Shown here one piece after another: positions 10,851 through 20,973 of a stretch of DNA of 64,000 bases (positions are counted from its first letter, which is position 1; each line of letters opens with the position of its first letter). Under the pieces are notes generated by a model that was given only the letters and a program-made list of their open reading frames with translations, was not told where the DNA came from and did no database searches. The position numbers and the translations under genes were made by a program. The stretch lies in NCBI RefSeq assembly GCF_904849725.1, contig NC_058518.1, positions 392,819,581-392,883,580 of the forward strand, written 5' to 3'. The DNA is from Hordeum vulgare subsp. vulgare (taxonomy: Eukaryota; Streptophyta; Magnoliopsida; Poales; Poaceae).

Positions 10851-13694
10851 CTCCTCGTCCTCGAGTAGGGAAGTGATAAAGACTGAATTTTTGATGTGGA
10901 ATGCTACCTGACATATTTGTTCTTTGTAACTTCTTTATTGTGGCATGAATGTTCAGATCCATAAGATTCAAAACAATAGTTTCATATTGACATGAAAACA
11001 ATAATACTTCAAGCATACTAGCAAAGTAATCATGAACTTTTGATTAAACAAGGCCAAACAAAGTTATCCCTACAAAATCATATAGTCTGGCTATGCTCCA
11101 TCATCCCCACACAAAGAATTTAAATCATGCACAACCCCGGTATTGGACAAGTAATTGTTTTCGCACTCTTACTTTCTCAACTTTTTCAACTCTCAGGCAA
11201 TACATGAGTGTGAGCCATGGATATAGCACTATAGGTGGAATAGAGTGTGGTGGAGGTTGTGAGGTAAAAAGGAGGAGATGGTGTCATCGAATCAGCATAT
11301 CAATGGGCTATGGAGATGTCCATCAATAGATATCAATGTGAATGTGTAGGGATTTCCCTGTAACGTATGACTAGAGCTATAAGTGTATGAAAGCTCAAAA
11401 AGAAAACTAGTGGGTGTGCACCCAACTTGCTTGCTCATGAAGACCTAGGGCAATTTTAAGAAAGCCCATCATTGGAATATACAAGCCAAGTTATATAATG
11501 AAAATTCCCACTAGTGTATGAAAGTGAAAAAACAAGAGACTCTTTATCATGAAGAACACGGTGCTACTTTGAAGCGCAAGTGTGGAAAAAGATAGTAGCA
11601 TTGTCCCTTCTCTCTTTTTCTCTCGTCATTTTATTTTGTTTAGGCTCTTTGGCCTCTTTTTTTTCATTTCATTTTTTTGGTGGGCATCTTTGGCCTCTTT
11701 TTTTTTATTTCCTCACATGGGACAATGCTCGAATAATGATGATCATCACACTTTTATTTACTTACAACTCAATACTTAGAACAATAATTACTCTATATGA
11801 AATGCCTCCGGCAGTGTACCGGAATGTGCAACGATCTAGCTTAGCGTATGACGTTGAAACATCTCGCTAGCTATCTTACGATCATGCAATGGAAAAATGA
11901 AAATGACGGCACATGTCATGACACACAACGGTGGAAGTTGCATGGCAATATATCTCGGAATGGCTATGAAAATGCCATAATAGGTAGGTATGGTGGCTGT
12001 TTTGAGGAAGGTATATGGTGGGTATGTGCACCGGCGAAAGTTGCGTGGCACTAGAGAGGCTAGCAATGGTGGAAGGTGAGAGTGCATATATACAAGGACT
12101 CACATTAGTCATAAAGAACTCATATACTTATTGCGAAAGTTTTATTAGTAATCGAAACAAAGTGCTAAACGCATACTCCTAGGGGAAGGGTTGGTAGGTG
12201 TTAACCATCGCGCGATCCCGACCGCCACACAAAGGATGCCAATCAATAAATCAATTATGCTCCGACTTCATAACATAGCGGTTCACCATACATGCATGCT
12301 ACGGGAATCACTAACCTCAACACAATTATTTCTAGATTCACAACACCCTACTAACATAACTCTAATATTACCATATCCATATCTCAAAACAAAATGCGAG
12401 GAATCAAAATTCTCTTACTAATCAATGCACTTGAATATGAAAGTTTTTATTATATCCTCTTTGGATGCCTACCAAATTTAGGACTAATTTCGTAGCACAC
12501 GCCAATTACCAAGTTACTTAGAGAGAGCACTCTCAAAATGATATAAGTGAAGATTGAGAGTTTTTATTTCTACAAAATATGACACCGCCGTGCTCTAAAA
12601 TGATTTAAGTGAAGCACTAGAGCAAAATTATCTAGCTCAAAAGATATAAGTGAAGCTCATGGGAGCAAAATTATCTAGCTCAAAAGATATAAGTGAAGCT
12701 TATGGGAGCTAAATTGCCTAGCTCAAAAGATATAAGTGAAGCTCATGGGAGCTAAATTGCCTAGCTCAAAAGATATAAGTGAAGCTCATGGGAGCTAAAT
12801 TGCCTAGCTCAAAAGATATAAGTGAAGCTCATTGAGTATTCTAACAAATTCACGATAAGTTCATGTCCCTCTCAAAAAGTTGTGCAGCAAGGGTGATTGT
12901 GATAAAACAAAAAGCAAAGACTCCTATAATACATGACGCTCCAAGACAAACACATATCATATGGTAAATAAAAATATAGCTCCAAGTAACGTTACCGGTG
13001 GATTGAAGAGGAAAGAGGGGATGCCTTCCCGGGGCATCCCCAAGCTTAGGATTTTTGGTGTCCTTGAATTTCGCTTGGGATGATTGGGCATCCCCAAGCT
13101 TAGGCTCTTTCCACTCTTTTTTCCATTGTCCATAAGAACATCACCCAAAACTTGAAAACTTCACAACACAAAACTTAAAGAGAATCTCGTGATATCATTA
13201 GCATAGAAAAAGCAAACCACCAACTTTTTAGGTACTGTAGTAAACTTAATTTCCATTTATATTGATGTTATATTACTGTATTCTCACTTCTCCATGGCTC
13301 GTACCCCCCGATACTAACCATAGTTTCATCAAAATAAGTAATCAACACAACAAAAATAGAATCTGTCAAAAACAAATCAGTCTGTAGCAATCTATATATT
13401 TTTGTATACCTATGGTATCCCAATAATTATGAAAAATTATGACAATTAGGGAAATTTGCATATCAATGAGTAGAAAAAAGAATCAACTCAAAAGCTCTTT
13501 CTGGATAGGAATTAATAATAATTTAGTGAGCACAAAGTTTCTGTCTTTTTCAGCATGATTAAACAACTATCACCAAAACTAATCATAAAGGTTCTACTTG
13601 GCACAAACACTAACTAAAACATAAAAAACACAATCATAACAAAATCATGATGGTGTGGACTCAACAAAACAGAAAGTGAAAAGCAAAAATAATT
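10851..13694 (-). mobile_element. Element R noncoding 3' region
   Basis: I see no conserved ORF in these 2.8 kb. Blocks shared with F and X include a CT-rich tract at 11600-11720 (repeated TTTGGCCTCTTT), a TAGGTAGGTATGGTGGCT block near 11980-11998, and two copies of the PPT-like GGCATCCCCAAGCTTAGG at 13035-13052 and 13088-13105. A 43-bp tandem array lies at 12634-12839. Conserved noncoding DNA in elements without pol suggests packaging or reverse-transcription signals, which is inference. Confidence 0.6.
12634..12839. repeat. 43-bp tandem array in element R
   Basis: Five units start at 12634, 12677, 12720, 12763 and 12806. Each begins AGCTCAAAAGATATAAGTGA and contains AGCTCATGGGAGC. A diverged unit with TTAAGTGAAGCACTAGAGC precedes them at about 12601-12633. 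The same core (GATATAAGTGAAGC) occurs in X near 51388 and, reversed, in F at 57465-57575. Confidence 0.9.
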
Positions 13695-13750
13695 TTATTC
13701 ATTGGGTTGCCTCCCAACAAGCGATATCGTTTAACGCCCTTAGCTAGGCA
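13695..13750 (-). promoter_or_regulatory. Conserved post-ORF hairpin motif, R copy
   Basis: On the minus strand this block reads CTAGCTAAGGGCGTTAAACG, then GCTTGTTGGGAGGCAACCCA and ATGAATAAA. TTGGG-aggcaa-CCCAA can form a small hairpin. A near-identical block follows the stop codon of the unrelated ORF in F (56554-56609). Confidence 0.6.
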
Positions 13751-13820
13751 TAAGGCAATCGAATCAAGTATCGTCATCTTTAGTGCTCAAACCACTCATA
13801 CCATCATCATTATTAGGGAG

Positions 13821-14621
13821 TTATTTAATTTTATCAATAATTATACTCCTAGATAGGCAACAAAGATGATCATTAGTGATGATAGGTTTTCTTAAGGTAT
13901 CAAGATAGGTAGGGTGAACACTCAACATTTTAAGATCTTCGTCTCTCTTACTAGATGGTTCACCATTGTTTTTAGGAACGTAAACAAGCTTAGTGGACTT
14001 ATTGTGGGCAAAATTTGGAGTGTTCTGAAGAGCAGCAAAAGCAGAACCCAAGGTTGTTATAACATCCTCTAGTTTGCCAATTCTAGTGGAATCATGATCT
14101 AGTTTTTCGTTAACTATGAGTTCCTTCTCCTTTAAATTTTTCAAAGTCATTCCCACCTTGGATCCACATTGAGTGATTTGATTGTGGATCTTTTTATCCA
14201 AATTTTCAATGAATTCTATCATAGCAACTTTATTTTCAATAATATCCAGCCTACGCATCACATGTTCGAAAGTTAAAGTAGTTCCATTAACCATGAGTGG
14301 GGGTGAGCCTACCAAATTTATTAAAGCACCATAAGAATCAATGGTATGGCTACCCAAGAAATTTCCGCCTACAATGGTGTCAAGAACATACCTATTCCAA
14401 GAGGAAATACGCACATAAAAATTGTGAAGTAGAATGGTAGTAGATTGCTTACGAGTAGATCTATTCTGAACATTGCAAATTCTATACCAAGAATCTTTTA
14501 AGTTTTCTCCCTCATTTTGTTTGAAATTAAAACCTTCGCTCTCGGGAGTAACGATCATAGCGATAGGACTAGCCATAAGGATAAGTAGACTAACCCACAC
14601 AAGCAAACAGAAAGTAAGCAA
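13821..14621 (-). CDS. Gag-like protein of non-autonomous element R
   Basis: This 266-codon ORF lies directly downstream of the primer site on the minus strand. A hydrophobic start (about residues 1-24) is probably leader read-through. A later Met at residue 16 or 22 may be the true start. Residues about 35-110 (GENLKDSWYRICN, ILLHNFYVRISSWNRYVLDT, GGNFLGS) resemble the capsid core of Athila-lineage Gag, in which a GESL-x-W segment is followed by F-Y-x-G and A-x-GG. Residues about 115-200 are predicted coiled coil (MRRLDIIENKVAMIEFIENL). There is no zinc knuckle, protease or pol. I infer a truncated gag supplied in cis; the function is unproven. Confidence 0.65.
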   Translation of the reverse strand: MLTFCLLVWVSLLILMASPIAMIVTPESEGFNFKQNEGENLKDSWYRICNVQNRSTRKQSTTILLHNFYVRISSWNRYVLDTIVGGNFLGSHTIDSYGALINLVGSPPLMVNGTTLTFEHVMRRLDIIENKVAMIEFIENLDKKIHNQITQCGSKVGMTLKNLKEKELIVNEKLDHDSTRIGKLEDVITTLGSAFAALQNTPNFAHNKSTKLVYVPKNNGEPSSKRDEDLKMLSVHPTYLDTLRKPIITNDHLCCLSRSIIIDKIK

Positions 14622-14768
14622 AAGAAAGGGTGAACGAAAAAGGCAAATATTTTTGTAAATTTTGTTTTAAAAGTGGAGGAGAGGAAAACGAGAGGCAAAA
14701 GGCAAATAATGTAAATGCAAGAGATGAGTTTGCGATAGTTACTTGGTAGATATGCTTCACTTGAATAC

Positions 14769-14786
14769 TCCCAGGCAACGACGCCA
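14769..14786 (-). other. Element R primer-binding site (tRNA-Asp type)
   Basis: The minus strand reads TGGCGTCGTTGCCTGGGA. It is close to the complement of the plant tRNA-Asp 3' end (TGGCGCCGTTGCCGGGGA), the usual primer of Athila-lineage elements. Confidence 0.75.
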
Positions 14787-14797
14787 GAAATTCTTCC

Positions 14798-15508
14798 TCC
14801 TACTTCTTGAGCTTGCGTTGGTTTTTCCCTTGAACAGGAAAGGGTGATGCAGCAAAGTAGAGATAAGTATTTCCCTCGGTTTGAGAACGAAGGTATCAAT
14901 CCAGTAGGAGTATCAAGATGAGGCACCAATGAACCTGTGCAAAAACAAACTAACTTGCACCCAATGTGATAAATGGGTTGTCAATCCCTTCACGATTACT
15001 TGCAAGGTGAGATCTGATAGTGATAAAAGGTAAATATAAATAAAAGTGCGGCTAGGTATTTTTGGTATTTTTGTATGTAGATCTGAATATATAATGTGTA
15101 AGATAGTCCCGCGGGCCATAGTGTTCTCTAGAGGCTTCTCTCATGATAGCAAGTATTACGGTGGGTGAACGAATTATTGTCGAGCAATTGATAGAATCGC
15201 GCAAAGTCATGACGATATCTAAGGCAATGATAATACATATAGGAATCACGTCCGAGACAAGTAGACCGATACTTTCTGCATCTACTACTATTACTCCACA
15301 CATCGACCGCTATCCAGCATGCATCTAGTGTATTAAGTTCATAACAAACAGATTGATGCCTTAACCAAGATGACATGATGTACAGGGATAAATTCATGCA
15401 ATATGATATAAACCCCATCTTTTTACCCTTGATGGCAACAACACGATGCATGCCTCGCTACCCCTTCTGTCACTAGGTGAGGACACCGCATGGTATGAAC
15501 CCAAAACC
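14798..15508 (-). repeat. Element R 5' LTR, part 1 (U5 side)
   Basis: This is the right-hand LTR of R, interrupted at 15508 by T. It aligns with 9282-9991 of the left LTR. The rest of this LTR is at 29866-30662. Confidence 0.87.
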
Positions 15509-18500
15509 TGTCACACCCTGTTTTTCATCACAAGTATTTTATGTTGCAAAAATCAGAGCTTGTTAAAACTTCTTCAAATAATGTTGTGAGTGCAATGTCA
15601 GCCCTTGTATGAGTGAATGCTTGCTTTCTTGATGACTCAAACCCATGAAAAACTTATTATTTTGCTCTCTTCAAAAACCCTTTTTCCTTTATATCAAGAT
15701 CACCTGCATCATGTTGGGATACACTACTAGCTCATGAAGCCAAGTGGCACTTCCAACCAAAGTTGGTGATCTGATCCAGATATTATTTTCATTCATTAAA
15801 AACATGAATTGGTGATTTAAAATATTATTTTCCTATTTTATATTTATGTCTGTTTCTAAGGCCAGGAATGATATTCCCACAAGGAAAATTGCTTTCCTGC
15901 CTTAGAAGCTCAGAAGGACATATATTTTCCATATATAAGATTTTAAACCCTATTTTATATTAATATTATTTGAGTAAAACCCTGAAAACCATTTCTGTCT
16001 GTTTTAGCTTTTTGAGATGTTTCCAAAGGAAATTATCTCACTAAATTCCCATTAAATTACAGGAGCCCTCCCAAGCCATATTAGGAGCTCACATAAAATC
16101 TCACCTTGATCCAAGGTGGGGAAGTGCACCTAATGAGCCCAAAACCCTCTCTGTCCAGAGAAGAGTTGGAACAACTCTACATTGCAAAGTTTCTCCAATG
16201 GAGCTGAAACTTTGCAGAGGTGTTTGACACCCCAAATGAGGACTCCACACCAAAAATGGGATTTGTGAGACTCTGTTTGGCCACACTTCCTTTGTAAAGG
16301 ACAGTACTGGTCATTTTGAGGCATTTGCAAGTTTACAAAGCTAAACTTGTTCAATGGGGCTCAAATTTGGTGAAACCCCATGTTTTTACCCCAAGACCAA
16401 ACCTGTTAAGTTTCTGTTCCAGTGGTGGAGTGGAAGCACCCCAAATCACTTTCGAACACCTACTGACAGGAAGGTAAAAACCCTCCTAGCCACTGTTTTA
16501 CCCAATGTCAAAGCCCCAAACTTGGTGAGGTAGAGCCCCAGAACACCCTGAGCACCCAGTCAACCAGCCCCTCCCCAACTCCAAGCACTAGTGACAAGAT
16601 CTTCAATTTGAGCCGCAGGCCAGTACTGGCAGCACTAGTGTTCCTTGCCTGCTTGACCAGCTCGTGGTCCCACTAGCACACAACGGCTAGGCACACTCCC
16701 AGCAATGCTCAGGACATGGAGGACACGTCCCAAAGGGCCCCAGAGCGCGCCAGCATAACGTGGCATTCCAAAACCACGCTCTAGACGCGACGCGCTACAG
16801 AGAACCGCCAGCGAGGGGACGTCGCCCCGGCCAGTTCCAACCCCCCCGGTAATGTCCAAACGCTCCCCCGACACCCACTCTGTGCAAAGCTACCATCAGG
16901 GGCCCCCTCTCCTCGCGCAAGAGCTCAGGCGACGCGTGCCCGTGCGCACCCGACGCAGTAGAGCATGCACGGTCGTTGCGGCCCGATCGCACTCGCTTTC
17001 CCTCTGCGGCCGATGCAGCACGAGGTCCTAAACCATGTCCCGAACCCGTGGTTTCGCGGCCAGCACCTCACTATGCTTGCACGCGCGCCACAGTGAGTCA
17101 CCGGCGCGCCCGAGTCGGCTCACCGCTGCTGGCCTATAAATAGGTCCCCCGGCACCCCAGCACCCTCCAGGCAGCTTCAGCACAACCACTAGACTCCCTC
17201 TAGCCGCCCAATCGAGCTCGCAAAACCCCGGTGCTCGAGATCGACCGAGGCCCCTCCGCCTCAGAGCTACGGTCGATCTCCGGCTACACGCCGGCTCCTG
17301 CGCCGCCCGACCTCCCATTGCACTCCCGTAGACGCCACGAACATTTCCCCCAACTCCCCGGGTGAATCCGTGCCCCTAGCCACTAGCTCGACGCCATCCT
17401 GAAACCTTCCCGCCACGATCACCTCGTCACCGGCGACCCAGACCACCTCCGGTGACGTCCCGACCACGAGTAGGTAGGCGGAGGAATGAGGGACCCATTC
17501 CCGCTCCTAGATTGGCCTAAGAGCAACGGTAGCTTCGCCGGCGTCCGTCTCCACCTCTATGGCTGGAGGTAGGAGAAGGACCCGACAGGTGGAGCCCACC
17601 TGTCGGTGTCGTGGGGCAGCCAGCGCGCGCAGCCGCTGACACTGACCAGAGGGGCCCACAAGTCAGGTTTGAACCTAGCCCGCGCGCGCCTGCTGGCCGG
17701 TCTGCTGGCTGGGCCGACAGGGTCTCCCCCCCTTGCCTTTTTCTTTTATTTTTAACCTACAGCTTAAATGATTTTTATAAAAATATTTAGCCAGTAGAAA
17801 AATATGATTCTTCCACCAACAATTTTCTAAAAATGTGTAGTAATTGATTCTGTAGTGTTTGACATTTATCAAAAACAGAACCTGTTTTGGTATAATAAAA
17901 TGATATTAAAAGCATTTATTTGCTCTTGTTTGCTTTTAAATAAATATGCTTAGCTAATAAAAACCATAGGAAACATTTTCCAAAATAATAAACTGAATTT
18001 ATTCTAGCTTTGCAACATTTTTAAAAGCACCTTGTGATCTGTTTTGGTGTGACCTATTATTTATTTATTCCTTTCTCGACGGTAGAGTTACCGAGTGACG
18101 GAGGATCCGGAGCGGAAGACCTCGAAGACCCCGGATACCTAGCAAACCAAGGCAAGCATCCCTTTGACCATGACTTGAGCACAAACATTGTTGCATGCTA
18201 GTATAGTTGGTATTTTCCCATTGCATGTGAACACGATGCCGGTTCATCATTGTGGTGATGGTACCGAAGGCTTCTATGAAGCACTTGCATGATAGTAATG
18301 TTATTCATATGGCTCCTCGGAGCACAAGCATGATGAGCTTGACCCTACCATCTATTAGGATCATGCTACTGTCATGTTGACTAGTAGAGTAAGATCACTG
18401 CACTACCCCTTGAGGGTCATGTTATACCATGTTGACAAGTAAAGATAGAAGCATGTTATCATGAGCATGATGATGAGTTAAATAAAGAGTTTATGAAAAC

Positions 18501-19800
18501 CCCGTCGGGTGCCACTAATGCCCGAGGGTGATGATGAGTTGGTGATCACTTTTGGTGAAGTGATGCACCGGTGTTTTTGTGTGAGTATGGTTTCAGAAAT
18601 GGGATTAGATTTATGATGTGTCGATCGTCCCAACCTTACCAGTACGACCACGATACCCCTTTATGGGACGGGGCTTTGTTGATTACTCTAGTCGGTACTA
18701 GCAAAGAGCCACATTACTAGTGGCGGGAGTGATCGGTGTCACTCTCGTGATGGGGTCGTGCCAGGTAGGACGACTATGCCATTATTATGAGTTCCAGGCA
18801 CACCGTTGGTCCCCGCATGGTTGATACTGTCTAGAGTCGGTGCTCGTAAGACGTACAACATGTGGGCTGGGTACCAATCGAGTGGACCTCTTTTTCTAGT
18901 ATCGTCAGGGGAAAGATGATGATCGGGTACTTACCTCGGGTATATGTGATATACCGTGAGTCGTGGATGACACGGAAGTTTGCCGTATCTCGTGGGTCCA
19001 GCGTACAACCTCTGCAGAGTGTCAAACTATTTGAATAGCCGTGTCCACGGTCAAGGACAGTTGGGTGGTGTTGCTTAAACTACGTCCAGCGTTTCCGCAT
19101 AAACCAAGTGTGAGTGTGTGTGTGTGGCGTTAAAAAGGTGTTGTTATGAGAGTAATAATATGACCAAGCTCGGTGACTTGGCATATAGGGTAAACCCGGA
19201 TGGTTTAGCCCTCATTAATACATTGAGGTTATGACAAGTCCGATGACTTGGCATATAGGGTGAACCCGGATGGTTCAGCCCTTAGCAGATATGTTGATAT
19301 CTGTAACCTGTTCTTCAAGAGTAATTCTTTAACTTGTTGCATATACCTGATCATTCCACCAAATTGCATTCCACCATAGATACACGTTACTATTATTCTT
19401 CACTATAAATGTTCATATCATGGGCTGTTTGCGAGTACATTCAAAGTACTCATTGGCTTGCTACTGGTTATATTATTGACCAGACATGGAAGGACCGGAC
19501 TTTGGCGACGAGTACGCCGTCGGAGACGAACCTGCGATCTAGGACGCTTCCAAGTCAGAATGCCTGTCGGTGTAGGCTTGATGGCATGGGCACCGCTTAG
19601 CCCTTACGAGTTTCCGCTACTCGAGGTATCTGTTTATTTGGCTTTAGGCCTCACTCTTGAACCCGACCTTCTGGTCGTTTGATGTCATAATTTCAGTACT
19701 TGGATGTAAGACTCTATTATTCAGTATTTGTGTTCAGTGAGCATTGATCCTTGGGGTCACTGGGCACGGCGAACTCGACTTGCTAGTCGGGGTACCCACA
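15509..19800 (+). repeat. Element T 5' LTR
   Basis: The LTR is 4292 bp, TGTCACACCC to GTACCCACA. It starts AT-rich, turns strongly GC- and CpG-rich at about 16600-17720, and has a TATA box at 17135-17142. A 70-bp direct duplication lies at 19171-19310 (each unit with TGACTTGGCATATAGGGT and AACCCGGATGGTT). Compared with the 3' LTR it lacks about 22 bp near 15905 (AGTTCTGAGTAAATTCATGG, present at about 25943-25965). ORFs in the GC-rich part, such as those around 16635-17467, are shadows and are not called. Confidence 0.92.
17135..17142 (+). promoter_or_regulatory. TATA box in element T 5' LTR
   Basis: TATAAATA in GGCCTATAAATAGGTCCC sits inside the CpG-rich block and is conserved in the 3' LTR at 27184-27191. 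If it is used, R-U5 is about 2.6 kb long. Confidence 0.65.
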
Positions 19801-19804
19801 TAAC

Positions 19805-19817
19805 TGGTATCAAATCC
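19805..19817 (+). other. Element T primer-binding site (initiator tRNA-Met type)
   Basis: TGGTATCAAATCC starts four bases after the LTR and resembles TGGTATCAGAGC, the usual plant initiator tRNA-Met complement. Two mismatches look like decay. Confidence 0.7.
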
Positions 19818-19933
19818 ATCCTGACTATAGGAAGCCTTAGATAGCATGGACGTTAGCCGAGAATGTTAGAACGCTAGCGTTGCACAAAACTTTTGCACAT
19901 ACAACCTTCTGACCTCTCTCCTATGACTTGTAG

Positions 19934-20701
19934 ATGGCTGCCGTACCTGAGACGCTTCTGGAGACCGGCTTTCCACTACTCCTGATGGATTGTCTCGAGA
20001 AATGCCATGTACGTCGCACGCCCATCTTCCTCTACCACGAGCACTGGGTCAACGCCGACACTAAGGAATATCACGTGGACGTGATAGTGAAGGCTAATGA
20101 CTCCCCATCTAGTTGGTTCTTCGAAGGACCACAAATGGGAGAGCTGATGTTGGCAGTGGAGACGGCCGCACGAGAGGCGCTCGTGCGTCTCCGCAGCATC
20201 CTCCCTGAGATGGCTAATGAGCCTGTCACTCGTCACCTACCTTTCACTAGGGAAGGAGTGGATGGGAGTTAGACACTCACCCCAGCCACGGAGGATGGGA
20301 TGCCATTAAGGTTTCAGACCTACTTCAGCCTCTCGTCGGACACCCTGACGCACTTCCTGGTTAAGGAATCAGCCAAGCTTCGCCAAGAGTTGCACCTAGT
20401 CAAGGGCCTGCTCCACACTGAGAAGATGAAGAATCGCAAAGTAAAGAAGGCAGGCGCACCTAAAGGGAGGACAGCTGTTGCTGCTAGGGGTGGTGTGTTA
20501 CCCATCCAGGCAGTCCCTCTTTGGAGTCGCCGCCTGACAGCGGAAGAGTACACTGAGATCTTCGCCGCCTCGCCTAAGAGACGCCGTAATGTGCGGATTC
20601 TTTCTTCCACTCCTATAAAGGAAGAAGATGTTGATGAAGACGAGGACGAAGATGAGGATCCTGTTGAATCCGCCTTTGAGGCTGAGCAGTCCGCCGCGTA
20701 G
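19934..20701 (+). pseudogene. 5' extra ORF of chromovirus T, interrupted by one TAG
   Basis: One reading frame of 256 codons, between primer site and gag, is broken only by TAG at 20270-20272. The halves are 19934-20272 and 20273-20701, the second with an internal Met at 20300. The first half (FPLLLMDCLEKCH, IFLYHEHWVNADTKEYHVDV, then MLAVETAAREALVRLRS) looks like a compact folded domain. The second has a possible coiled coil (KESAKLRQELHLVKGLLH), a basic run (SPKRRRNVR) that could be a nuclear signal, and a strongly acidic tail (EEDVDEDEDEDEDPVE). Extra ORFs at this position are known from a group of Poaceae chromoviruses; their function is not established. Confidence 0.7.
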
Positions 20702-20973
20702 GAATTAGCGTAGGCAATTAGGAGTACCCCGAGCATAGGGTATCCATGTATCCGTTTCTAATTTACGTATGTGTGCATGATGTAAGTCACCTATTGCCTT
20801 AGGCAGCCTGTAAGTGACTACATCACCTAGTTTTTATGGATGCAATATCCGTTCGTCAAAAACTTTGGTTTTGAAAACTTTGCACTTGCACGTATCGGAC
20901 CCCCTCTTACTATGAACGAATCCTTGTATTCCCGAGCAAGGTGGCATTTTGACCTGTCTGTTTCTATGACAGG
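20702..20973 (+). other. Spacer between T extra ORF and gag with splice-like signals
   Basis: The spacer has no ORF. Donor-like GTAAGT occurs at 20784-20789 and 20811-20816. A pyrimidine-rich stretch ending CTATGACAG lies at 20964-20972, with the gag ATG one base later. A similar CTATGACTTGTAG immediately precedes the extra ORF at 19921-19933. Confidence 0.45.

Noticed and set aside
12634..12839. Possible CRISPR-like array
   Set aside because: The repeats are contiguous 43-bp units without unique spacers, in a plant retrotransposon. It is a plain tandem repeat.
14769..14786. Possible tRNA gene fragment (tRNA-Asp 3' end)
   Set aside because: Only the 18-base primer complement is present, next to an LTR. 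There is no cloverleaf, so it is a primer-binding site.
16635..17872. Several short ORFs in the CpG-rich part of the T LTR, repeated at 26692-27922
   Set aside because: GC-rich DNA has few stop codons by chance. The frames differ between the two LTRs and show no domains.
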